From Nostoc cf. edaphicum LEGE 07299 (GTDB lineage Bacteria; Cyanobacteriota; Cyanobacteriia; Cyanobacteriales; Nostocaceae), in contig NZ_JADEXF010000354.1 of the NCBI RefSeq assembly GCF_015207245.1, forward strand, positions 1 to 5,114: DNA of 5,114 nucleotides. The letters are read 5' to 3'. Shown piece by piece: positions 1 through 5,113 of this stretch. The notes beneath the pieces were generated by a model. It was not told the DNA's origin. It did no database searches and saw only the letters and a list, made by a program, of their open reading frames with translations. The stretch's first letter is position 1, and each line of letters opens with the position of its first letter. The translations under genes were made by a program, and so were the position numbers.

Positions 1-20
1 AGCAAAGGCTAGGAACGAGA
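1..20. repeat. One arm of a dispersed cyanobacterial palindromic repeat, cut by the window edge
   Basis: The first 20 bases contain GGCTAGGAACGAGA. This resembles the right arm of a palindromic repeat that I remember as common between genes in Nostoc-type genomes, of the form CATTCC(C/T)AG..CTGGGAACGAGA. The left arm would lie before position 1, so the palindrome itself cannot be seen here. The assignment rests on memory of the family and on the arm sequence only. Confidence 0.35.
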
Positions 21-61
21 CAACCCAATTATCAAGAGTACTGAGTGGGGAATCTCATACC

Positions 62-117
62 ATTTTGGATTTTAGACTTCAGCTACGCTCAGTCGAACGA
101 TTTTAGATTTTGGATTG
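62..117. repeat. GATTTT-type degenerate short repeats around an imperfect palindrome
   Basis: TTTTGGATT and GATTTTAGA each occur on both sides of a 20-base core (78-97) of the form TTCnnCTnnGCnnAGnnGAA, an imperfect palindrome. Short units of this kind are typical of intergenic DNA in heterocyst-forming cyanobacteria. The layout looks like a small palindromic unit sitting inside a GATTTT tract. A 78-codon plus-strand frame runs through here (45-281), but it crosses the repeat and the end of the permease gene and is not credible as a gene. Confidence 0.4.
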
Positions 118-144
118 TGAAACATCCATTGGATAAGTGTTTCA
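118..144 (-). terminator. Weak hairpin after the TauE/SafE gene, possible transcription end
   Basis: TGAAAC (118-123) pairs with GTTTCA (139-144), and ATCC (124-127) pairs with GGAT (131-134) around an ATT loop, with a four-base bulge at 135-138. It lies about 70 bases past the permease stop, at the end of the minus-strand block. There is no run of T after it on the minus strand, so it is not a classic Rho-independent terminator. Low confidence. Confidence 0.3.
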
Positions 145-215
145 GTTTTCCATCTGTCGCAATCATTTTTCAAATTGGTATTAGAGCTAAAGATGGTATG
201 AGTAGTTCCCAGTTC

Positions 216-992
216 TTAACCGTGAATAAAAAAGTAGGCAGTCATGCTAAAAGCAACAATCATCACAAATTTCCGAATTAAGTGCGGTTCAAGTTTAAGA
301 GCATAATGGGCGCTTAAGTAACCACCAAGAGAGCCACCGACTGCCATCAAAATAGCTTGATGCCAAGCAATCACACCTGCAAAAAGAAATGGAACGATCG
401 CAATACCATTGATACAACTCCCTAAAAATGTCTTAAAAGCATTCATTTTGTGGATACTTTTGATACCTAAAAAGGTTAGAGTTGCCAGCATTAAAATCCC
501 TAAACCTGCGCCGAAGAAACCGCCATAGATTGCGATCGCTAGTTGAGCCAGTACCAAATTAAACAACGGTACAGATTCCGGTGATGTATTCTGGTTTCGA
601 CGCTGCAACCACTTTTTGAACGGTTCGCCAAAGGTAAATACAACTGTTGCTAGCAGCAATAGATAGGGAATCAGCTTTTTAAAGACATCTGGCGATGTAT
701 ACAACAAAGCTATGGAGCCAATCATGCCACCAACTAAACTGACGCCACATAAAAGTAAAAAATCTCGCCGCTCGATGCCCAAATCTTGACGATATGCTCC
801 AGCACTGGCGAGGGAAGCCACCCAAATTGCAGTATTATTGGTGGCGTTAGCTGCGATCGGGGGTACACCCGTAAAGATAAGAGTTGGAAAGGTGATAAAG
901 CTTCCACCACCCGCTACAGCATTTAAGCCGCCTGCAATAAAAGCGGTACTAAACAGAAGTAAGCTATGGAAAAGTGTTAAAGATGGTGGCAT
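216..992 (-). CDS. TauE/SafE family (sulfite exporter-type) membrane permease
   Basis: A 258-residue integral membrane protein, the usual length for the TauE/SafE family (former DUF81), whose members move sulfite, sulfoacetate or other organic anions across the cytoplasmic membrane. The family's two repeated halves can be seen. The first has a glycine-rich motif at about residues 20-32 (AGGLNAVAGGGSF) followed by GVPP and ANATNNTA near 42-55. The second has YGGFFGAGLGILML at about 156-169 followed by NAFKTFLGSCINGIA near 184-198. A charged loop with KKWLQRRNQN (126-135) separates the halves. The ATG overlaps the TAA of the upstream HAD gene by one base (TAATG at 990-994), and no Shine-Dalgarno sequence stands before it, so translation is probably coupled to the HAD gene. 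The substrate cannot be told from the sequence, and no sulfur or taurine gene lies nearby. The family is sure; the exporter role is inferred. Confidence 0.9.
   Translation of the reverse strand: MPPSLTLFHSLLLFSTAFIAGGLNAVAGGGSFITFPTLIFTGVPPIAANATNNTAIWVASLASAGAYRQDLGIERRDFLLLCGVSLVGGMIGSIALLYTSPDVFKKLIPYLLLLATVVFTFGEPFKKWLQRRNQNTSPESVPLFNLVLAQLAIAIYGGFFGAGLGILMLATLTFLGIKSIHKMNAFKTFLGSCINGIAIVPFLFAGVIAWHQAILMAVGGSLGGYLSAHYALKLEPHLIRKFVMIVAFSMTAYFFIHG
532..539. repeat. HIP1 octamer GCGATCGC (further copies at 1142, 2204 and 4944)
   Basis: Perfect GCGATCGC octamers occur at 532-539, 1142-1149, 2204-2211 and 4944-4951, all inside coding sequence. This highly over-represented palindrome is a signature of many cyanobacterial chromosomes and supports the host assignment. 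Near-matches such as TGCGATCGG (852-860) are also present. Confidence 0.9.
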
Positions 993-1645
993 TATTTACG
1001 AATTATTAATTTGGGAATATCACTTGGAGAATGGGCAATCAAGTCAGCACCATGAGCTTTTAATTCCTCCTCAGTTCCATAGCCATAGGTGACACCAATT
1101 GAGGCTATTTTATGGCGCTTGGCTCCAATGATGTCATGTGAGCGATCGCCTACCATCACCACAGTAGAGGGTAAAAGTTTTTCTGTTAATAAAATATGGT
1201 GAATTAAGTCACCTTTTATGCTCCGCGTTCCGTCAAGTTCGCTACCATAAACACCATCAAAAAGCAATGACAAGCCAAAATATTCAATAATTTGTGTCGC
1301 ATAAATATATGGTTTAGAAGTCGCCACAAAAGTTTTATAACCAGCAAAACGAATGGCTTTTAAGACTTCTGTAATCTGTGGATAAAGAGAGTTTTCAAAT
1401 AATCCAATGGTGGCAAAGCGACAACGATAATGTAAAATAGCCTGTTCAATTACTGTGCTATCTAAGGTATTGAGTAATTGCGAAAAGCTATCTTTCAGTG
1501 GTGGGCCAATACACCAATGTAATTCATCAACATTCGGTGGTTTGTAACCGAGTTCAGAGAGCGCATACTGAATGCAACCAGTGATGCCAGGTTTAGGATC
1601 TGTCAAAGTCCCGTCTAAATCAAAAAGGATAGCGGAGAAAGGCAT
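992..1645 (-). CDS. HAD-superfamily hydrolase, phosphoglycolate phosphatase / 5'-nucleotidase-like
   Basis: A 217-residue soluble phosphatase of HAD subfamily IA with all four catalytic motifs. Motif I is FDLDGTLTD at 8-16, with nucleophile Asp9 and acid/base Asp11. Motif II is ATSKP at 108-112, with Thr109. Motif III is Lys144 in RSIKGD. Motif IV is VGDRSHD at 165-171, with Mg-binding Asp167 and Asp171. An alpha-helical cap lies between motifs I and II. The IGPPLKDSF segment (46-54) together with ELDGTRS (136-142) and YGYGTEEEL (187-195) matches the 5'-nucleotidase-like branch often annotated as Gph. It probably dephosphorylates a small phosphorylated metabolite; the substrate is not determined. 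The ATG at 1645 lies 15 bases after the transporter stop, with only a weak GGGA upstream, and the stop overlaps the permease ATG, so it is the middle gene of a tight operon. It looks intact. Confidence 0.9.
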   Translation of the reverse strand: MPFSAILFDLDGTLTDPKPGITGCIQYALSELGYKPPNVDELHWCIGPPLKDSFSQLLNTLDSTVIEQAILHYRCRFATIGLFENSLYPQITEVLKAIRFAGYKTFVATSKPYIYATQIIEYFGLSLLFDGVYGSELDGTRSIKGDLIHHILLTEKLLPSTVVMVGDRSHDIIGAKRHKIASIGVTYGYGTEEELKAHGADLIAHSPSDIPKLIIRK

Positions 1646-1660
1646 ATCTTAATTCCCAAT

Positions 1661-2233
1661 TCAATCCCTAATTTTGAGCGACTTTACAAAGCCTTCTGCA
1701 CTAAGTAACGCGATGCCCAATGTGACAACACCAATCCCTACACTCTGAATCACATTTAAAGTTTTGTGAATGGTTATCCATGCAACTAACGCTGTCAATG
1801 CTGGACTACTAGAGCCGATTATAGAAGCCGTAGATGCGCCAACCATGCGAATTCCCACATTGTTTAAAGTGTGTCCGATAAAACTTACAAGACCCGAAAA
1901 TATACTACCAATCCATAGGGGTGTCCAATCAAGTTGGCCGCTCTTAGCTGGCCAGAGGAGTAAGCTAACACCAGAAAGCAGTAGAGTGGAGGCAAAACTG
2001 ATCCAGGTAAAGGGAACTGGATGGAATTTTTCTAAACATTTTTGAGCAATGATGCAATAAAAGGCGTAAACAATCCCAGCGCCAAAACTAGCGAAAATAC
2101 CGATCGCAATGGTATGACTGCTGTAGGTGGCAGAAGATTGAGGAATGGTGAGAGCGCTTCCCACCAGAATAATAGCCATTACCAGCCAACGGAACAATGT
2201 GGGGCGATCGCCAAAAAACCTCCATGACAACAC
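1661..2233 (-). pseudogene. EamA/DMT-superfamily transporter, 5'-truncated
   Basis: The 190 residues cover only the last two thirds of a drug/metabolite (EamA, RhaT-like) transporter, which is normally about 290-310 residues with ten membrane helices in two repeats. The open frame begins at the motif that ends the fourth helix of the first repeat (LSWRFFGDRPTLFRWL), then continues with helix five (about 15-31) and a full second repeat with five hydrophobic segments (about 41-178), ending with the family pattern SSSPALTALVAW and a final helix. The first four helices, roughly 90 residues, are missing. The first codon is GTG at 2233, and a TAA (2234-2236) stands directly before it in frame, so no longer product is possible from this DNA. 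The sequence just upstream belongs to another gene. A six-helix remnant could still be translated by re-initiation, but normal transport is unlikely. The HAD gene follows after 15 bases. Confidence 0.8.
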
Positions 2234-2291
2234 TTAGTGCCAAACGCCCCGGCACATTGGGATCAACAATCACAGCACGTATTTTACTCAT
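2230..2291 (-). pseudogene. First 20 codons of a zinc-type alcohol dehydrogenase / quinone oxidoreductase-like gene
   Basis: Starting at the ATG at 2291, the frame reads MSKIRAVIVDPNVPGRLALS. This matches the N-terminal strand of medium-chain dehydrogenase/reductase proteins of the NADPH:quinone reductase type, which often begin with (K)A(I/V)VVDPxxPGRLxxxEV. After Ser20 (2232-2234) the similarity stops. The same frame continues to 2088, but there it is only an out-of-frame reading of the EamA transporter gene. The rest of the enzyme, about 300 residues including the NAD(P)-binding domain, is absent. AGGG lies seven bases before the ATG as a plausible ribosome site, so this is probably the original start of the gene and its leader. 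The family call rests on about 20 residues from memory and is moderately sure; that this is a remnant is clearer. Confidence 0.6.
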
Positions 2292-2517
2292 AAGGTTGCC
2301 CTGGCTTAGAGATTAATTTCTAGTTCGTTGGTTCGCTATGTTATAAGCTGTTACGCAAATAAGATTGCACATCAACTGGTGAGGTTGTCCTTTGTCAATT
2401 GTCCTTTGTCCTTGGTAAACGCAAATGACTAATGACGGTCTACACGGAAAATAGTGCAATATGTAGGCGCGTTAGCTTTGCAATAAATAATCTTGATAGA
2501 TTAGCTATTTATTCTTA
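2292..2517. other. Intergenic leader and repeat debris upstream of the minus-strand block
   Basis: No gene is visible here. The minus-strand promoter of the dehydrogenase-remnant/EamA/HAD/TauE block must lie in this stretch or further upstream, but I find no convincing -35/-10 pair. Besides the heptad tract at 2385-2437, there is a long-range inverted pair ATTGCAC (2364-2370) / GTGCAAT (2454-2460). There is also an A/T-rich inverted repeat with AATAAAT (2482-2488) against ATTTATT (2507-2513) and an inner AATC/GATT pair (2489-2492, 2499-2502). Neither has a T-run typical of a terminator. Confidence 0.4.
2385..2437. repeat. Short tandem repeats of the TTTGTCC/TTTGTCA heptad type
   Basis: The units TTGTCC, TTTGTCA, ATTGTCC, TTTGTCC and TTGG follow one another at 2385-2416, and related AATGACTAATGAC (2425-2437) comes soon after. 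Degenerate heptamers of this type (STRR class) are scattered between genes in heterocyst-forming cyanobacteria and vary in copy number between strains. They have no known coding role. Confidence 0.55.
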
Positions 2518-2772
2518 ACTCCAAATCCATGCAACTAGGTTAACGAGATTTAAAAACAACGGTAGCTGGATAGAATTACAGTATTTTATGGTTTGTACAA
2601 AAAAAGTATCACAGACAGCCAGAAGAATCAAGCACCTTGTGGATAAATTTGCTGTTGACACTTCTTGCACTGTAGTCAAGCCAAGTGGCTTCCGTATGGT
2701 TCGGAGTTCTTTTTGTAATTTCTCAATTTGACTCCAAACAGTGTAAACGCGAAAATTATTAGCAGGTTTACG
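2518..2772 (-). other. 85-codon open frame without a start codon, possible decayed gene
   Basis: Between a stop at 2773-2775 and a stop at 2515-2517 the minus strand stays open for 85 codons. The first 45 or so look protein-like: after RKPANNFRVYTVW come SQIEKLQKELRTIRKPLGL and TTVQEVSTANL, with an amphipathic, charged helix in the middle. No ATG is present, and the only GTG and TTG codons lie well inside. From about 2640 downward the composition turns hydrophobic and random. A 47-codon plus-strand frame (2588-2731) overlaps it, starts with ATG and lacks a ribosome site. I recognise neither. It may be the remnant of a gene, or chance in A/T-rich DNA. Confidence 0.2.
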
Positions 2773-2789
2773 TTATGCTGTTTTCGCCT

Positions 2790-2962
2790 TTATTGTTGAG
2801 TTTGAACCTCTACTTTTGCATCCGATTCATCTCCACTTTGAGAAACTTTTTCTGGGCCGCACTGTACCGGAGTTACTCCTGTACCTTGAGTGAGTCCGTG
2901 TTTAGTTGTGGCGTCGTAGGCATTGTTATCAATATGTATAGACTTTAGTCTAATTTTGTCAT
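2790..2962 (-). pseudogene. Unrecognised small ORF downstream of acsF, apparently frameshifted near its start
   Basis: A minus-strand frame ends at TAA (2790-2792) and is open for 59 codons back to a TAG at 2970-2972. It reads like a small hydrophilic protein: LKSIHIDNNAYDATTKHG, then LTQGTGVTPVQCGPEKVS, then an acidic, Gln-rich tail, QSGDESDAKVEVQTQQ. The frame has no ATG, GTG or TTG. An ATG at 2962 opens another frame, MTKLD, and meets TAA five codons later. One extra base near 2946-2948 would join MTKLD to LKSIHIDN and give a protein of about 57 residues. This suggests a single-base loss or a sequencing error. I do not recognise the family. An overlapping hydrophobic plus-strand frame of 57 codons (2775-2948) is the likely shadow. 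The acsF stop lies about 100 bases upstream, so co-transcription is possible. Confidence 0.35.
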
Positions 2963-2990
2963 TATTCAGCTACCCAAATATTCAAGAATT

Positions 2991-3053
2991 GACATTTGGT
3001 GAAATTAATCATGTGTTTTGAATAACGCATAATTAATTTCACAAGCAGATGTC
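2991..3053 (-). terminator. Large inverted repeat directly after acsF, 3'-end structure or terminator
   Basis: GTGAAATTAAT (2999-3009) pairs perfectly with ATTAATTTCAC (3032-3042). After one mismatch, ATG (3011-3013) pairs with CAT (3028-3030) around a 14-base loop. GACAT (2991-2995) and ATGTC (3049-3053) can extend the structure across an internal loop. It begins 11 bases after the acsF stop. The stem is A/T-rich and no T-run follows on the minus strand, so it may protect the 3' end or slow RNA polymerase rather than act as a classic terminator. CCAAAT (2974-2979) can pair with ATTTGG (2994-2999) in a competing hairpin. Confidence 0.45.
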
Positions 3054-3063
3054 TAATAAATAG

Positions 3064-4119
3064 CTAACGAACCGTTCCCCGCAGCGCTTCAGTATCAATT
3101 GGTTTGATGAGGTAAATTAACAGCAGATTCCAAACAATTGCTGCAATCAAAGGTAGTTTGCGAATTAGCTTCACCAATTTCGGGTTATAATTGCTTTCAA
3201 TCTCTGCAATTTTCAAGTTGTAACCTGCACAGCGTTGCAGACGTGAGAAAAACTTGGGATGTTCGGTATTTAACATTACAGGAAAAGCCCGTCCTGCGGT
3301 TTCATTGGTGTTGCGGACAACTTGGATATCAAATTCTGTGGCATCAAGTCCCAATGATTTGTAGAACCCAGAACGTTCATGAACTGTCAGGGTGTGAGTA
3401 GCAAATACTGATAGCAAGAAAAAGCGACTCCACAGCCTAGATTTCCAGTTGTTCCAAAGTTGCGGTTGAGAACGCAATAATGCTTTGAATATGTCCCCGT
3501 GGCGGTTTTCATCCTGACACCAACTCTCAAAGTAGCGGAATATCGGGTAAAACTGGTTTTCTGGGTGCTTTTCTAGATGCCTGAAAATAATAATGTAACG
3601 CCAGTAGCCGATTTTTTCTGAGAGGTAAACGGTGTAAAGTACCCATTCAATCGGGAAAAATGTATAAGTGCGGGTTTTGGTAACAGCGCCTAAATCAAGG
3701 GAGAGTTTAAAATCGGCCATGGCTTTGTTGAGAAATCCGGCGTGACGGGCTTCATCACGCGCCATCATTTGAAAGATTTCCGCTAGCACTGGACTGCGAT
3801 TTTTTAGCTTGCGGGATAATTCCTTGAATAGCAAGAAGCCGGAAAACTCAGAAATGCAAGAGCGTTCCAAATACTCTATAAACGTCTGCCTTGCTTCACC
3901 GTCAATGTGTTCCCAAGACTGCTCAAACGCTTTATCCCGAACAAAATGGTGGCGGTTGTAGTCTGTCCGCATTTCTGTCAACATCGCCTGCAACTCCGTT
4001 TCCTGAGCAGACAAATCCAGCTTGGCTGCGCTTTCAAAATCTGTAGTGTAAAACCGGGGGGTGAGTACAGTTTCTTTGCTGGGAGTTTTGATTTCTGGCT
4101 TGGGTAGGGTGTTAACCAT
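3064..4119 (-). CDS. acsF: Mg-protoporphyrin IX monomethyl ester (oxidative) cyclase, aerobic type
   Basis: AcsF (ChlA/CHL27) is the di-iron subunit of the O2-dependent cyclase. It forms the fifth ring of chlorophyll by converting Mg-protoporphyrin IX monomethyl ester to divinyl-protochlorophyllide at membranes; in cyanobacteria it works with Ycf54. The protein has 351 residues from the ATG at 4119, the usual length. Di-iron ligand motifs are present: Glu91 in SEFSG, Glu123/His126 in DEARH, Glu168 in YLSEKIGYW and Glu204/His207 in DENRH. The N-terminal MVNTLPKPEI, followed by LTPRFYTTDF and DYNRHHFVRD, is characteristic. A TTG six codons upstream (4137) would add MIASSL, but MVNTL is the family start; there is no clear Shine-Dalgarno sequence. 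The last 30 residues contain a hydrophobic stretch (PLIAAIVWNLLLIYLI) before the conserved KPID. Cyanobacteria often carry an aerobic and a low-oxygen paralogue (ChlAI, ChlAII). I cannot tell which this is, and no ho2 or hemN gene lies in the window. Confidence 0.95.
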   Translation of the reverse strand: MVNTLPKPEIKTPSKETVLTPRFYTTDFESAAKLDLSAQETELQAMLTEMRTDYNRHHFVRDKAFEQSWEHIDGEARQTFIEYLERSCISEFSGFLLFKELSRKLKNRSPVLAEIFQMMARDEARHAGFLNKAMADFKLSLDLGAVTKTRTYTFFPIEWVLYTVYLSEKIGYWRYIIIFRHLEKHPENQFYPIFRYFESWCQDENRHGDIFKALLRSQPQLWNNWKSRLWSRFFLLSVFATHTLTVHERSGFYKSLGLDATEFDIQVVRNTNETAGRAFPVMLNTEHPKFFSRLQRCAGYNLKIAEIESNYNPKLVKLIRKLPLIAAIVWNLLLIYLIKPIDTEALRGTVR

Positions 4120-4142
4120 GAGTGATGAGGCGATCAAATAAA

Positions 4143-4165
4143 TAGTTCTATAACTATAAAGTTAT
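4143..4165 (-). promoter_or_regulatory. Palindrome in the acsF upstream region, candidate operator overlapping a -10-like box
   Basis: AGTT and AACT alternate at three places: TAGTT (4143-4147), AACTA (4152-4156) and AGTTAT (4160-4165). The best pair is ATAACT-ATAA-AGTTAT (4150-4165), perfect 6-base arms around a four-base spacer. On the minus strand TATAGT (4153-4158) lies within it and resembles a -10 hexamer about 35 bases before the acsF ATG. No good -35 box stands 16-18 bases upstream. An activator-dependent promoter is possible, and the MarR-type regulator ChlR is known to activate low-oxygen tetrapyrrole genes in Synechocystis, but I cannot match its site here. Confidence 0.35.
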
Positions 4166-4444
4166 GACAAATGCAATTATTTTGCTAGACCTATTTACAA
4201 TCCTTCAGTCAAGTCGGAATTTCTGAATTTTTCTTCAACGGGTCGCGCCCAGGATTCCCCAATTTTAGCCAAGCTTGAAGGTAAGTAATGGTCGCTCTGG
4301 GACTGGTTACTGGGTACTAGGGAAGAAATTGGTTGGGGTCTGAATCCCCATTCCAATCTTCCCAATCCCCAGTTATTCTTTCATTCAAGGCTTTTGAAAC
4401 TTGTTTCATCGGGACTGCCTTCTGCCTTCTGCCTCCTACCTCCT
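4166..4444. repeat. Repeat-rich intergenic DNA between the ABC exporter gene and acsF
   Basis: No gene is seen. The stretch is a mosaic of degenerate heptads: GGGACTGG, TTACTGGG and TACTAGGG near 4299-4322, CCCCATT, CCCAATC and CCCCAGT near 4346-4373, and TGCCTTC units with CTCC variants near 4416-4445. An imperfect inverted repeat spans 4321-4362 (GGAAGA/TCTTCC, TTGG/CCAA, GGGG/CCCC, with bulges and a seven-base loop). A perfect short palindrome, TGAAAC-TT-GTTTCA, lies at 4395-4408, about 37 bases after the ABC stop. Either could end the ABC transcript, but neither has a T-run. A 74-codon plus-strand frame (4333-4557) through the repeats is not credible. Confidence 0.5.
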
Positions 4445-5113
4445 TCACCGCAGTAATTCCTCAACTTGATGTTGGCTCCACAAAGTTCTGTACAAGCCCT
4501 GTTGTTGTAAAAGTTCTAAGTGATTTCCGACCTGCACAATTTTTCCTTTTTCCATGACAAAAATTCGGTCAGCCGCCGCCGCCGCTGATAATTGGTGCGT
4601 AATAAAAATTACTGTTTTGCGTTCAGTACCACTGGAGAGATTTTTGAGGATTTTCGTGGCTGTTTGATTATCCACACTAGAGAGAGCGTCATCCAAAATT
4701 AACACTGGAGCATTGACCAACATGGCTCGAGCCAAAGCAGTACGTTGCCGTTGACCGCCAGAAAGATTAATACCGCGTTCGCCAACAATAGTTTCATATT
4801 GCTGGGGAAAATTCTGAATTTCTGATTCAATTTGGGCAAGTTTAGCGACAGATTCTACCTGCTGTTGTTCGCTAACTGGATCGCCGTAGCGAATATTATT
4901 TTTGATTGTAGTGCTAAATAGAAAGCTATCTTGAGGAACGTAGGCGATCGCACCTCGTAAATCTGTCAAAGCGATCTTAGTAATATCTACCCCATCTAAA
5001 AACAATTGTCCTGATTCAATATCCAACAAGCGCGGTAAAGCATTGGCCAAAGTCGATTTTCCCGAACCAATTGCGCCAACAATCGCTACAGTTTCTCCAG
5101 GAGCAATGGTAAA
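4445..5113 (-). CDS. ABC exporter, C-terminal ATP-binding domain (5' part beyond the window)
   Basis: The last 222 residues of an ABC protein, nearly the whole nucleotide-binding domain. Counting from the first visible residue: Walker A GAIGSGKST 13-21, Q-loop PQD with Gln61, signature LSGGQ 117-121, Walker B VLILDD ending at Asp141-Asp142, D-loop SSVD 145-148 and switch His173. The FLFSTTIKNNIRYG stretch (64-77) and the C-terminal pattern HxELLQQQGLYRTLW are typical of exporters with a fused membrane domain (MdlA/MdlB, MsbA, BmrCD type). The frame is open to the window edge, so the membrane domain lies outside; a TTG at 5050 is internal and not the start. Asp142 replaces the usual catalytic glutamate, as seen in MdlA-like and heterodimeric exporters with one weak ATP site. 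A run of five alanines (175-179 or nearby) replaces the usual charged residues after the switch. The substrate is unknown. Confidence 0.9.
   Translation of the reverse strand, partial: FTIAPGETVAIVGAIGSGKSTLANALPRLLDIESGQLFLDGVDITKIALTDLRGAIAYVPQDSFLFSTTIKNNIRYGDPVSEQQQVESVAKLAQIESEIQNFPQQYETIVGERGINLSGGQRQRTALARAMLVNAPVLILDDALSSVDNQTATKILKNLSSGTERKTVIFITHQLSAAAAADRIFVMEKGKIVQVGNHLELLQQQGLYRTLWSQHQVEELLR

Noticed and set aside
45..281. 78-codon plus-strand frame
   Set aside because: It runs through GATTTT repeats and antisense to the end of the TauE/SafE gene; there is no ribosome site and no protein-like pattern.
2088..2291. 67-residue chimeric protein read from the dehydrogenase start
   Set aside because: Only the first 20 residues resemble a real protein; the rest is the EamA gene read out of frame. 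It is a by-product of the deletion, not a new gene.
2364..2460. ATTGCAC/GTGCAAT pair as ends of a miniature transposon
   Set aside because: The arms are only seven bases, there is no target-site duplication, and the inside is ordinary heptad repeat DNA.
2655..2660. Perfect TTGACA on the plus strand as a -35 box
   Set aside because: No -10-like hexamer lies 15-19 bases downstream, and no plus-strand gene follows.
2864..2884. Inverted repeat GTACcGGAG-TTA-CTCCtGTAC as a terminator or operator
   Set aside because: It lies inside the small minus-strand frame, has one mismatch, no T-run, and is explained as coding sequence (GTGVTPV) if that frame is real.
2775..2948. 57-codon plus-strand frame starting with ATG, hydrophobic
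   Set aside because: It lies codon-for-codon antisense to the more protein-like minus-strand frame, has no ribosome site, and no other gene uses the plus strand.
4395..4408. Possible CRISPR repeat fragment (GTTTCA next to GAAAC)
   Set aside because: There is a single copy, with no spacer-sized periodicity on either side; it is a simple short palindrome.
4333..4557. 74-codon plus-strand frame
   Set aside because: It is built from heptad repeats and the antisense of the ABC gene end.
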